Below, piece after piece: positions 16,217 through 24,528 of a DNA stretch of 64,000 bases. The notes under the pieces are model-generated. The model did not search any database and was not told where the DNA came from. It was given only the letters and a program-made list of their open reading frames with translations. Every line of letters starts with the position of its first letter. Within the stretch, counting starts at the first letter, position 1. This DNA is from Clostridiales bacterium (lineage in GTDB: Bacteria > Bacillota > Clostridia > Oscillospirales > CAG-272). The stretch lies in assembly GCA_003150035.1 (NCBI GenBank), contig QALR01000003.1, positions 1-64,000 of the forward strand, in the 5' to 3' direction. The translations under genes were made by a program, and so were the position numbers.

Positions 16217-17617
16217 TTATCTAGAATACGTCGTCCCATCCTTGGTATCCGTCAAAGAAATGCCCTTTTCCAAAAGCTCAGCGCGAATCGCATCGGCAAG
16301 CGCGTAGTTCTTCGCCCGCTTCGCCTCGGCCCGCTCCGCAATTTTTTGCAGTATCCATGCATCCTCATCCGCATCTGCTGATTTCGGTGTCTGCGTATCT
16401 TGTGTAAGATTCAGAGAAAATACCCGGTCAAAATCACAGGCAATCGCACGCTTGGTCGCATCGGAAAGCGACGCATCTTTCAGCATATCATAGAGCACGG
16501 TAAGGCCCTGCGCGGTGTTAAGGTCCTGCCCGAGCGCGTCAAGAAACGCCGCACGATATCTTTCCAAGGCCTGCTTATCTATGTCGCCCACCTCAGAAAG
16601 TCCTGCAATCCGCTTTATCAGCTTGGTATAAGCCGCCGCCGCATTATCGAGATTCGCATAACTGAATGTCAGCGGCTTGCGATAATGGCTTTGGAGACAG
16701 AAGAGCCTGTACGCCATTGGATCATACCCTTTGCTCTCTAATAGAGACAGTGTCAGAAATTCCCCTTTCGACTTGCTCATCTTGCCGGTTTCGTCGTTCA
16801 GATGCTGGACATGGAACCAATAGTTGCACCATTTGTGCCCTACATACGCTTCACTCTGCGCAATTTCATTCGTGTGGTGCGGAAAAATATTATCCACGCC
16901 CCCGCAGTGGATGTCGAGCCGTTCGCCAAGATATTTGATGCTGATTCCGGAGCATTCGATATGCCAACCCGGATAGCCAAGGCCCCACGGACTTTCCCAC
17001 TTCAGCTCCTGATCCTCGAATTTGGATTTGGTAAACCAAAGCACAAAATCACTCTTATTTCGTTTGTTCGGATCCTCTGAGACATCCTCCCTCACGCCGA
17101 CTTTCAGCTCCTCGGTATTGTGTCCGGAAAGCGCGTAATAATCCTTCGCCTTTGAGGTGTCAAAATACACATTGCCTTCCGCAATATAAGCGTAGCCCCG
17201 GTCGAGAAGCGCGGAAATAATCTGAATAAATTCATCGATACATCCGGTGGCGGGCTGTACGATATCCGGCCTGCGAATGTTCAGCTTATCACAATCGCCA
17301 AAAAAAGCTTTTTCATAAAAATCCGCGATTTCAAGAACCGTCTTGTGTTCCCTTTTCGCGCCCTTCAGCATTTTATCCTCGCCGGTATCCCCGTCGCTTG
17401 TCAGATGTCCGACGTCGGTCACGTTCATCACACGCGTGACCTCATATCCCGCATAGCGGAGAAATTTCTCAAGCACATCTTCCATTAAATAGGTTCTCAG
17501 ATTGCCGATATGGGCAAAATGATATACGGTAGGGCCGCAGGTATACATTTTGACCTTTCCCGGCTCATTCGGAATGAATTCTTCTATCGTCTTTGTCAGT
17601 GTGTTATAAAGCCTCAT
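16217..17617 (-). CDS. cysS: Cysteine-tRNA ligase
   Basis: Class I aminoacyl-tRNA synthetase charging tRNA-Cys. It begins with RLYNTLTKTIEEF, has the zinc ligand in MYTCGPTVY, the HIGH box as HIGN in FAHIGNLRTYL, and the KMSKS loop intact (GKMSKSKGEF). 466 residues is the normal size. AAAGGAAAGGGAAG precedes the ATG. The 235-bp leader region to its right has a possible -10 (TAAGAT) but only a poor -35. I found no convincing T-box. Confidence 0.95.
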   Translation of the reverse strand: MRLYNTLTKTIEEFIPNEPGKVKMYTCGPTVYHFAHIGNLRTYLMEDVLEKFLRYAGYEVTRVMNVTDVGHLTSDGDTGEDKMLKGAKREHKTVLEIADFYEKAFFGDCDKLNIRRPDIVQPATGCIDEFIQIISALLDRGYAYIAEGNVYFDTSKAKDYYALSGHNTEELKVGVREDVSEDPNKRNKSDFVLWFTKSKFEDQELKWESPWGLGYPGWHIECSGISIKYLGERLDIHCGGVDNIFPHHTNEIAQSEAYVGHKWCNYWFHVQHLNDETGKMSKSKGEFLTLSLLESKGYDPMAYRLFCLQSHYRKPLTFSYANLDNAAAAYTKLIKRIAGLSEVGDIDKQALERYRAAFLDALGQDLNTAQGLTVLYDMLKDASLSDATKRAIACDFDRVFSLNLTQDTQTPKSADADEDAWILQKIAERAEAKRAKNYALADAIRAELLEKGISLTDTKDGTTYSR

Positions 17618-17799
17618 TACAAAGTCTTCCCTTTCCTTTTGTCCAAGGTACCGCTGCGGCGCGCCCGCAAGGGCCTCAGAGCATGAACCGCGTCTGACAG
17701 GTGCGCCTTTTGCGTATTTCTCTTTCTTTATCTTATCACGAAGCCACCTAAAATGGAATAGCTTTGCTTAAAAATTTTTGTTTTTTTCACATTTGAAGC

Positions 17800-17836
17800 A
17801 AAAGAAAGCCGGACAGTCCGTGGCGGCTGTCCGGCC
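17800..17836 (-). terminator. Terminator after the small holin-like gene
   Basis: GCCGGACAG pairs with CTGTCCGGC; on the minus strand the stem is followed by TTTCTTTTGC. Confidence 0.75.
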
Positions 17837-17852
17837 CTGCGCCCCTCTCAGG

Positions 17853-18140
17853 TCACGCCGACAAATATTCTTTCATTTTGGAGACAGCGCTTTCGATCAA
17901 GGATGCAATCGTTTTCTCGCTGAGAAAAAATTTTGCCGCAGAAGGCAATTTCTCATACAGCGCATCTGCCACGGCGGAAAATTTGATCTCCCCCGTGCCT
18001 GCGCCGAATTTCTCCTCTGCCTGCGTTACAAGGTAGAGCAAAATCGATTTTGCCTGCCTGACGCAACCGGAACGAAACAAAAGAATGATGCCTACGGCAG
18101 CCGCCGCAACAAAAATTACCGATAATACAATATCTGTCAC
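17853..18140 (-). CDS. Small single-span protein resembling a phage holin (LLH-type)
   Basis: 95 residues. An N-terminal membrane helix (about 4-22) precedes a soluble part with the pattern AEEKFGAGTGEIKFSAVADALYEKLP. This recalls phage holin/lysis proteins of Gram-positive prophages, where an AEK-G-GTG-KK-AV-Y motif follows one TM segment. I cannot confirm the family without a search. The start is GTG at 18140 with GGGAGGG six bases before. It stands 17 bp behind an XhlA-like gene, a typical order in phage lysis cassettes, but no endolysin or structural phage gene is close, so it may be a domesticated remnant. Confidence 0.6.
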   Translation of the reverse strand: MTDIVLSVIFVAAAAVGIILLFRSGCVRQAKSILLYLVTQAEEKFGAGTGEIKFSAVADALYEKLPSAAKFFLSEKTIASLIESAVSKMKEYLSA

Positions 18141-18157
18141 ACAATCCCTCCCGGATA

Positions 18158-18460
18158 TCAGAATAAAGAAGCAAACAAACCTCCGATGACGGCGGAAACA
18201 ATCGCCGTTATCACCGCGCCGATAAGCCTTCGCATGCCCTGTCCCGGCAGGCTTTCCATTTTCGCGATCCGCTTTTCATGCGACGTCAGCTGCCGGTTGG
18301 CATACTCAAGCTCGACAACGAGCTTTGCCATGTTTTCGTTTTGGATATGAACCTCCTCGGCTAATCTCTCCAAACGGTCAAGCCTTTGAAAATCGCTTTT
18401 CAGACGCTCTTCCATCTTGGCAAGGCGTTCATTTTCATGATCAGGCACATCCGTCACCAT
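18158..18460 (-). CDS. XhlA/haemolysin-like coiled-coil protein with C-terminal membrane anchor
   Basis: 100 residues: a charged coiled coil (RLAKMEERLKSDFQRLDRLE onwards to about 70) and a C-terminal hydrophobic helix (about 78-100), the architecture of XhlA-type phage lysis proteins. The start is odd. The best ribosome site (GGAAGGAG) lies about 30 bases before the ATG at 18460 and is correctly spaced for a TTG at 18482 in another frame, which reads 13 codons and stops inside this gene. Either a leader peptide couples translation or a frameshift has altered the N-terminus. The holin-like gene follows. Confidence 0.6.
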   Translation of the reverse strand: MVTDVPDHENERLAKMEERLKSDFQRLDRLERLAEEVHIQNENMAKLVVELEYANRQLTSHEKRIAKMESLPGQGMRRLIGAVITAIVSAVIGGLFASLF

Positions 18461-18634
18461 CCATAGGAACTTGTAAATTCAAAAATTTCACTCCTTCCTG
18501 TCATCTCCGGCGCGGACACGCACAGGGAACAGGGGCGTATCCGCCGGGAGAAAATTCCCCCGCGCCGGACTTTTTCCGATACGGCAAGCGCGCCGGAGCC
18601 GAAATCAGCATGTCATGCCGTTCCGAAAAAAGCT

Positions 18635-18681
18635 GCACGGCGCCGGCCATCCCCGCTCAAAGGAACTAACCTGCGCCGTGC
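18635..18681 (-). ncRNA. Hairpin transcript with own promoter beside the lysis-like genes (unidentified)
   Basis: On the minus strand a promoter (18715-18686) is followed within a few bases by GCACGGCGC (18681-18673), a 29-nt loop, GCGCCGTGC (18643-18635) and then AGCTTTTTT. This has the form of a very short terminated RNA or an attenuator for the genes at 18460 and 18140. I recognise no family. Confidence 0.5.
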
Positions 18682-18685
18682 CTAT

Positions 18686-18715
18686 ATTATACCATAAAAG
18701 GCCGCTCGATGTAAA
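18686..18715 (-). promoter_or_regulatory. Promoter upstream of the hairpin and lysis-like genes
   Basis: Minus strand: TTTACA (18715-18710), 18-bp spacer, TATAAT (18691-18686). Confidence 0.65.
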
Positions 18716-18753
18716 CATATGTTCTTTATTTTCGCCCCTTTTTGCAAGGGACT

Positions 18754-19797
18754 TCACGTATTTTCATCGCCGCCGTCCAATTTTTTCGCAAGCTCGCCGG
18801 AGGTAAGCTGCGCGAGCGGATTTTTTGACACAGCCTCCTCCAGGCGCTTATCGCTGATATGCGTATAAATCTGCGTCGTGCTGAGTTGGGCATGTCCGAG
18901 GATCTCCTTTAAGGCGAGCACATCCACGCCGCCTTCCTGATACATCAAGGTCGCCGCCGTGTGGCGCAGCTTATGTACCGAAAAATGCTTGTATTCCAAG
19001 CCCGCTGCATTCAGGTATTTATAGACAATCCACTGGACCGTTTTGTTGCTGATGCGCTTTCCCAACCGGGAAAGAAAAAGCGCGTCCTTATCCTTGACGG
19101 CATCCATACCGCGCGCACGGCATTTCAGATAGGTCGAAAGAGCAGAACGGCAGGCGTCGTTGAGATAGACGATACGTTCTTTATTGCCCTTTCCGAGAAC
19201 ACGAAGCGAGCGCAGCTCCCTATCGATATCAGAAAGACTGATGCCGACAAGCTCGGACAAGCGCATTCCACAGTTCAAAAACAGGGTTATGATACAAAAA
19301 TCGCGTTCTTTGGTATGGGACTCCGAATCCGCAAGCACACTGGAAAGAAGAGAGATGCTCTCGTTCTCCGACAAATATTTCGGAAGCGCCGCCTTGCGCT
19401 TCGGCGATTCGATGTCAACAGCGGGATTTTTATCCAGAATCTTTTCCACCGCTGTCATATACTTGAAAAACATCTTAATGGCAGAAAGCTTGCGTGCACG
19501 GGAGGAGGTTGAATTGTTCCTCTCGTTTGCCATAAAAACCAAAAACTCTAAAATATCCAGTGTGGTGACGCTTTTGACAAAATCGGCATCTACATGAGAA
19601 ACAGAAACCTCATAAAAGCTTTCGTCAGAAGGAGAAATTCCCGCACGCGTCGCAACCAGATAACGAAAAAAGGTATGCAGATCAATCCGATATTCCTCCA
19701 CGGTTTTGGGCGATCTGCCCTGCACCACTAGCTTATACCGCAAAAACCGCTCCACGACAGGAGAGGTATCACTTGCAATTTTTACAGATTCCGCCAT
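18754..19797 (-). CDS. Xer-type tyrosine recombinase
   Basis: A 347-residue site-specific recombinase with an N-terminal SAM-like DNA-binding domain (about 12-130) and a catalytic domain. The catalytic residues are all present: R179 (CGMRLSEL), K204, H275-x-x-R278 (HKLRH), H302 (LGHAQL) and the nucleophile Y311 (TTQIYTH). Size and sequence fit chromosomal XerC/XerD-type or stand-alone clostridial recombinases rather than a phage integrase with an AP2 domain. AAAAGGAG precedes the ATG. It lies just upstream of the hairpin and lysis-like genes on the same strand. No attachment site was recognised next to it. Confidence 0.85.
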   Translation of the reverse strand: MAESVKIASDTSPVVERFLRYKLVVQGRSPKTVEEYRIDLHTFFRYLVATRAGISPSDESFYEVSVSHVDADFVKSVTTLDILEFLVFMANERNNSTSSRARKLSAIKMFFKYMTAVEKILDKNPAVDIESPKRKAALPKYLSENESISLLSSVLADSESHTKERDFCIITLFLNCGMRLSELVGISLSDIDRELRSLRVLGKGNKERIVYLNDACRSALSTYLKCRARGMDAVKDKDALFLSRLGKRISNKTVQWIVYKYLNAAGLEYKHFSVHKLRHTAATLMYQEGGVDVLALKEILGHAQLSTTQIYTHISDKRLEEAVSKNPLAQLTSGELAKKLDGGDENT

Positions 19798-19916
19798 GTC
19801 TCAACACTCCTTTTTTTCATTATACCATAATTTCAAAAAAAATCATATTCTTTTTTATGGATGCAGCATGAAGTGTGAACTTTTTTTCGCTTTTGCGAAA
19901 ATTTTTCAAAATCGCC

Positions 19917-19945
19917 TTGAAGAGAGAACGTTTCTTCGATATAAT
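19917..19945 (+). promoter_or_regulatory. Promoter of the membrane-protein/cwlD/radA unit
   Basis: TTGAAG (19917-19922), 17-bp spacer, TATAAT (19940-19945). Confidence 0.7.
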
Positions 19946-20029
19946 AAGATATAATAAAATAAGAAATTCGGATTTTTATCTATTATTCAAACACAGGCCC
20001 GCTGTGCGGGACATGAGATCGGAGCGCCT

Positions 20030-20581
20030 ATGAAATTCAGCGAATTCTGGAAAACCTACCGCAGCGAAATGGTCAAGCTGCTTACAACGCATTTTGCGAT
20101 TGCTGTTTTCAGCATTATGTGCAACTCTATTTTTTTGGTTACAGACTATACGCAGACGATGATGTTTGTCAGTGTGGCTATCAGTGTATTTATTTTTATC
20201 TTCTATTATTATCTGGTTCGCTCTCAAATGTGGAATCTCGGCGCCAAAGACAACCTGAAAGCAAAAGGCGGAAGAATGAAGCTCAATTCTCTCACGGGTC
20301 TTTATCTTGGACTCATCGCCTCTATTCCAAGCTTTCTTATCAATATCGTGTATATTGTCACCTATATATATCGGCACTACGCCGGCTTCAGCGGCGTATA
20401 TGACGTCTTTGCCGTTATTGAGCTCCTTTGGGATGCGCCGGCTATCGGCCTGTATTTGGCGATTGGCTCCCCGTTCGTTTATTTGACCGCATCGGTTCTT
20501 CCGGCTCTGTTCGCCGGGCTTGCCTACTATCTCGGAACCAAAGAATTCAGTCTGTTCGGTCATAAAAAGACAAAAGAATAA
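20030..20581 (+). CDS. Unrecognised polytopic membrane protein
   Basis: 183 residues with about four hydrophobic helices (near 20-38, 42-62, 88-115 and 135-172), a Lys-rich loop around 73-85 (KDNLKAKGGRMK) and a Lys-rich tail. I do not recognise the family. CGGAG precedes the ATG. It heads a plus-strand unit with cwlD and radA, with no terminator in between. Confidence 0.75.
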   Translation: MKFSEFWKTYRSEMVKLLTTHFAIAVFSIMCNSIFLVTDYTQTMMFVSVAISVFIFIFYYYLVRSQMWNLGAKDNLKAKGGRMKLNSLTGLYLGLIASIPSFLINIVYIVTYIYRHYAGFSGVYDVFAVIELLWDAPAIGLYLAIGSPFVYLTASVLPALFAGLAYYLGTKEFSLFGHKKTKE

Positions 20582-20613
20582 GCCTCTGCAAACGGAATTT
20601 TCCCTTATCCAAA

Positions 20614-20641
20614 CATAACTTTGCCGCCGTTTTCATATATC
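20614..20641 (+). promoter_or_regulatory. Weak candidate sigma-E-like site before cwlD
   Basis: CATAAC and CATATATC are 14 bp apart, recalling the sigma-E consensus (ATA then CATACANT). B. subtilis cwlD uses sporulation sigma factors, but the match is loose. Confidence 0.3.
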
Positions 20642-20674
20642 TTGAGTAAACAAAGAAAACGGCGGTGAGTATTT

Positions 20675-21421
20675 TTGTCGAAAACCATAGCAAAAGAATC
20701 TTTTTTCTTTTTTCTGAAATTCACCATGTTCTCCGCGCTTTTGATTGCCGTCGCTGTGTTCGCTGGAATCCGCCTCGGCATGAATCCCGAAACGGTGAAA
20801 ACGGCGGGTACAGGAGAGGACATCCTCTATACCATTGTCATTGACGCCGGACACGGCGGCAGAGATGCCGGCGCCTCTGCGGACGACGACGGCACAAAAG
20901 AAAAAGACCTCAATCTTGCCGTAGCAAAAAAGCTTGCCGCACTGATGAGGACGGCAAACATAAACGTAGTCATGACGCGGGACGAGGACATCGAGCTTGC
21001 ACAGTCCACCTCCAAGCATAAGAAATTGGATGACCTGAACGCGCGCGTTGCCATTGCTACGGAACATGAAAACTCGATTTTGGTCAGCATCCATATGAAC
21101 AAATTTCCGGTATCCAAGTACAGCGGACTTCAGGTGTATTATTCCGTCAACAACGAAGAAAGCAGAGTTTTGGCGGACAGGATTCAGACGGATGCCGCAC
21201 AAAACCTGAATGGGAACAATAACCGTAAAACCACGCCGGCCGGGGATTCCATCTATCTTTTGTCCCATTTGGATATTCCGGCCGTGCTTGTCGAATGCGG
21301 CTTTCTTTCCAATTATGAGGAAAAAGAGCTGCTCAAAACCGAAGAATATCAAACAAAACTTGCCATGAGCATTTATACCTCCGTTCTCGAATACATAAAC
21401 GAGGCCGCCGGAGACGAATAA
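20675..21421 (+). CDS. cwlD: N-acetylmuramoyl-L-alanine amidase, CwlD-like
   Basis: Amidase_3 enzyme of 248 residues with an N-terminal membrane anchor (about 10-31). The zinc and catalytic residues are present: H60 (IDAGHGG), E76, H140 (SIHMNK) and E207 (VECGFLSN). CwlD removes stem peptides from muramic acid so that muramic-delta-lactam can form in the spore cortex; size and topology fit it. A vegetative cell-wall amidase is the alternative. The start is TTG at 20675 with GGCGGTGAG just upstream; no ATG or GTG in the frame gives the complete anchor. Confidence 0.85.
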   Translation: MSKTIAKESFFFFLKFTMFSALLIAVAVFAGIRLGMNPETVKTAGTGEDILYTIVIDAGHGGRDAGASADDDGTKEKDLNLAVAKKLAALMRTANINVVMTRDEDIELAQSTSKHKKLDDLNARVAIATEHENSILVSIHMNKFPVSKYSGLQVYYSVNNEESRVLADRIQTDAAQNLNGNNNRKTTPAGDSIYLLSHLDIPAVLVECGFLSNYEEKELLKTEEYQTKLAMSIYTSVLEYINEAAGDE

Positions 21422-21434
21422 GAAAGGCATCAGG

Positions 21435-22844
21435 ATGAAAAAAACAAAGACCGTTTATGTTTGCAGCGAATGCGATTATCAAAGCGCGAAATGGATGGGA
21501 CGCTGTCCCGGCTGCGGAAATTGGAACACTTTTGTTGAGGAAACCTATGAAAATGAAGTCCCTCAGAAAGAATCCGGCGCCACCCGCAGACAGACGATGC
21601 TGGCACGCTCCGCAGGAGAGGCGGAACCGCAGCCGCTTTCTTCCGAAAAACTTCCGGATTATCTGCGGCGCTCCACCGGAATCGGAGAGTTCGACCGCGT
21701 ACTCGGCGGGGGCCTTGTAGAGGGCTCCGTCGTACTGCTCTCCGGCGAGCCGGGAATCGGAAAATCCACGCTTCTTCTGCAAATCTGTGCAAGTCTTGCG
21801 GCAGACCGCACCGTGCTGTATGTTTCGGGAGAGGAATCCGCGGCGCAGATTTCCCTGAGAGCCAAGCGGCTTGGCATCCATGGGGGCGGTATTTATCTTC
21901 TAACCGAAACCAATGTGGAAAAAATTCTCTCCCATGCAAAAAAGCTAGGGCCCGACATCATTATCGTGGATTCCATCCAGACCATGTATCACAGCGAAAG
22001 CAATACCGTTCCGGGCAGCATCACTCAGATTCGCGAATGCGCCGGCGTATTTATCAACAAGGCAAAATCAGACGGAACCTCTGTAATTCTTGTCGGACAC
22101 GTCAACAAAGAAGGCAGCATTGCCGGACCAAAAGTGCTTGAGCACATGGTAGACACGGTGCTCTATTTCGAAGGCGAAAGCCGTCAGAACTGCCGGGTCA
22201 TCCGAGCGATGAAAAACCGTTTCGGCTCAACCAATGAGCTTGGCGTTTTTGAGATGACGGACGCCGGACTGCGCGAAGTGGAAAGTCCGTCGGAGCTTTT
22301 GCTTGCTGACCGTCCCGAGGGAGTTTCCGGCAACTGTGCCGTATGTGTGATTGAGGGGACGCGTCCGCTTGTCGGTGAGCTGCAGGCGCTGGCAACGCCA
22401 ACGGTATTCCCTTCTCCGCGCCGGATGTCCACCGGTATCGACTACAACCGGGTTTCCCTTGTGCTTGCCGTGCTCGAAAAACGGTTAGGACTGCGTTTCT
22501 CCTCTTCAGACGTCTATATCAATGTCATCGGCGGCATTAAGATCGATGAGACAGCCTCCGATGCCGGAATGGCGCTTGCTATGATTTCAACCATTCGGGA
22601 CATTCCCGTTCCGGATGACCTTATCTGCATCGGCGAGATCGGGCTTTCCGGAGAGGTGCGTGCCGTATCGCGCATCGAGCAGCGTATCCGTGAGGGCGAG
22701 CGCCTCGGCTTTACGCAAATTGCGCTCCCAAGCCGGAATTTTAGCAAATCGAGACTTCAGACAAAGCCGGAAACAACGCTTATCCCCATAAAAACCGTAT
22801 TCGATCTTCTAAAGCTTCTCGGTCCGGCAAAGGAAAAGCGGTGA
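21435..22844 (+). CDS. radA: DNA repair protein RadA
   Basis: A RecA-related ATPase acting in recombinational repair and branch migration. The 469 residues contain the C4 zinc finger (C10, C13, C24, C27), Walker A GEPGIGKS (104-111), the RadA signature K260-N-R-F-G and a C-terminal Lon-protease-like domain. It starts 13 bp after cwlD with GAAAGGCATCAGG upstream, so the two are co-transcribed. Confidence 0.96.
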   Translation: MKKTKTVYVCSECDYQSAKWMGRCPGCGNWNTFVEETYENEVPQKESGATRRQTMLARSAGEAEPQPLSSEKLPDYLRRSTGIGEFDRVLGGGLVEGSVVLLSGEPGIGKSTLLLQICASLAADRTVLYVSGEESAAQISLRAKRLGIHGGGIYLLTETNVEKILSHAKKLGPDIIIVDSIQTMYHSESNTVPGSITQIRECAGVFINKAKSDGTSVILVGHVNKEGSIAGPKVLEHMVDTVLYFEGESRQNCRVIRAMKNRFGSTNELGVFEMTDAGLREVESPSELLLADRPEGVSGNCAVCVIEGTRPLVGELQALATPTVFPSPRRMSTGIDYNRVSLVLAVLEKRLGLRFSSSDVYINVIGGIKIDETASDAGMALAMISTIRDIPVPDDLICIGEIGLSGEVRAVSRIEQRIREGERLGFTQIALPSRNFSKSRLQTKPETTLIPIKTVFDLLKLLGPAKEKR

Positions 22845-22925
22845 GCTGTGGGCCTGCTCATCTTGCCGGCTGCTCTGCATTATCATAACGGGGATTACGG
22901 ATATCATCATATCACAATAAAACAA

Positions 22926-22970
22926 TACGTGTGCGAAGCTAACAGGAGCTTCGCACACGTACTTTTTGTT
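22926..22970. terminator. Bidirectional terminator between radA and the decarboxylase genes
   Basis: ACGTGTGCGAAGCT pairs with AGCTTCGCACACGT across a 6-nt loop. T-rich sequence follows on both strands, so it serves the two convergent units. Confidence 0.8.
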
Positions 22971-23167
22971 TATTTGGATTCCGGTGAGGCGTCGTCTTTT
23001 TTCTTTCTCGACGTCAAGCGGTTGAGCAGCCAAATCATAAAAATGATAACACCGGTAACGATAAATATGCTGACAAGACCAAGTCCTGCTTTTTCCAAGA
23101 CCTCGCCAATCGGCATATTGGTCGTCGATTCCAAAGTGCTCTCCAAAACAGAAGATGTGCTTTCCAT
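22970..23167 (-). CDS. Na+-translocating decarboxylase gamma-subunit-like protein (OadG family)
   Basis: 65 residues: one membrane helix (about 28-50) and a short Lys-rich then acidic tail, as in OadG-type subunits that anchor the carboxyltransferase to the membrane beta subunit. I chose the ATG at 23167, which has GGGAGGAAATT directly upstream; a TTG 24 bases earlier overlaps the beta-subunit gene and has no ribosome site. It starts 16 bp after the beta-subunit stop. No alpha subunit or biotin carrier is encoded nearby. Confidence 0.75.
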   Translation of the reverse strand: MESTSSVLESTLESTTNMPIGEVLEKAGLGLVSIFIVTGVIIFMIWLLNRLTSRKKKDDASPESK

Positions 23168-23183
23168 AATTTCCTCCCTCTCG

Positions 23184-24284
23184 TCAGCCAAAAAAGCTGA
23201 GAATCAGTCCGCCGGCGATGACGGACGCAACCTGACCGGAAACGTTGACGCCGATGGTATGCATCAGCAAGAAGTTCTGATTGTCCTCGGCAAGGCCCAT
23301 TTTATGAACAACGCGCGCCGACATCGGGAAAGCGGAAATTCCCGAGGCACCGATCATCGGATTGATTTTCTCCTTTAAGAACAGGTTCATGAATTTGGCA
23401 ACCATCACGCCGCCGAAGGTGTCGAAAATAAAGCCGAAGAGCCCAAGCGCCAGAATGGCAAGCGTCGTCCAATTCAGGAAATCGTCTGCTGTCATCTGAA
23501 CGGCAACGGTAATGCCAAGAAAGATCGTGATGAGATTAGCGAGCACCTTCTGAGCGGTTTCTGAAAGGCTGTCAAGCACGCCGCATTCCCGAATCAGATT
23601 GCCAAACATGAGAAAACCGACAAGCGACGCGCTCTTCGGAGCAACCAAGCCCGCAATCAACGTGATAAAAATCGGGAAAAGAATGCGCGTCGTTTTGGAT
23701 ACGTTCTGCGCCTTGTACGGCATCCGAATGCGTCTTTCTTTTTTTGTCGTAAGCAGCTTGATAACCGGCGGCTGAATAATCGGCACCAGCGCCATATAGG
23801 AATAAGCAGCAACGATAATCGCCCCAAGATATCGGGACCCAAGCTCCATGGCAACAAAAATCGCCGTAGGCCCGTCTGCCGCGGCAATCACGGCCGTGGA
23901 CGCCGCATCCACAATGTCAAAGCCGAGCAGCCTTGCCACAACCAGGGTCAGGAAAATTCCAAACTGCGCTGCCGCACCGAAAATCATAAGCTTAGGATTG
24001 GAAAGCAGCGGACCGAAATCGATCATAGCGCCGATTCCGACAAACAACAGCAAAGGGAACAATTCGTTGGCAATGCCGGAATCGAACAGGATTCTCAGGA
24101 CGCCGTTCTCGCCAATCGCATCAACATCCGGCAAATTGACAAGAATCGTACCGAAGCCCATTGGCAAAAGCAGCGACGGCTCCATATTTTTTTTAATGGC
24201 AAGGAAAATTAGCAGACCGCCAATGAGCCACATGACGACCTGTTTCCAACTAATATCAAGAAAATTGCTGAATAGGACTTCCAT
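23184..24284 (-). CDS. Na+-translocating decarboxylase beta subunit (OadB/MmdB/GcdB family)
   Basis: 366 residues, highly hydrophobic, with about ten membrane segments. Family hallmarks are visible: LLPMGFGTILVNLP, LFVGIGAMIDFGPLL, ITAAADGPTAIFVA-like (IAAADGPTAIFVAMEL) and a C-terminal SARVVHKMG. This subunit couples decarboxylation of carboxybiotin to Na+ export. The substrate (oxaloacetate, methylmalonyl-CoA or glutaconyl-CoA) is set by the alpha subunit, which is absent here. The ATG at 24284 is preferred because GAAAGGATTG precedes it. Confidence 0.9.
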   Translation of the reverse strand: MEVLFSNFLDISWKQVVMWLIGGLLIFLAIKKNMEPSLLLPMGFGTILVNLPDVDAIGENGVLRILFDSGIANELFPLLLFVGIGAMIDFGPLLSNPKLMIFGAAAQFGIFLTLVVARLLGFDIVDAASTAVIAAADGPTAIFVAMELGSRYLGAIIVAAYSYMALVPIIQPPVIKLLTTKKERRIRMPYKAQNVSKTTRILFPIFITLIAGLVAPKSASLVGFLMFGNLIRECGVLDSLSETAQKVLANLITIFLGITVAVQMTADDFLNWTTLAILALGLFGFIFDTFGGVMVAKFMNLFLKEKINPMIGASGISAFPMSARVVHKMGLAEDNQNFLLMHTIGVNVSGQVASVIAGGLILSFFG

Positions 24285-24319
24285 TGAAACAATCCTTTCT
24301 TTGAAAAATACCACGGGGT

Positions 24320-24349
24320 ATTATACCACAGGCCTGAATTATAAATCAA
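24320..24349 (-). promoter_or_regulatory. Promoter of the decarboxylase genes
   Basis: Minus strand: TTGATT (24349-24344), 18-bp spacer, TATAAT (24325-24320). Confidence 0.65.
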
Positions 24350-24476
24350 TATACTATGAAAAATTTTTATATGATTTTTTAAAAAACCATACCCTTTAAT
24401 AAAAAATAGGTAAATAAAATTTGAGGCATCCGCCATGGTTTTTCTCTTGTTTTCTCATACGCTTCCATAGAATCCG

Positions 24477-24514
24477 AAAAAGGACAGCCGAGAGGAGAGT
24501 TCGGCTGTCCTTTT
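24477..24514 (-). terminator. Terminator after fhs
   Basis: AGGACAGCCGA pairs with TCGGCTGTCCT across about 9 nt; runs of A and T flank both sides. Confidence 0.8.
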
Positions 24515-24528
24515 CTTTATCTATACCA

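Noticed and set aside
17618..17776. T-box leader before cysS
   Set aside because: GGTACC occurs, but AGGGTGGTACCGCG and the T-box architecture are absent on the correct strand.
18500..18605. Cyclic di-GMP riboswitch (ACGCACAGGG on the plus strand)
   Set aside because: Only the first motif is similar; the second conserved block is missing and no plus-strand gene follows.
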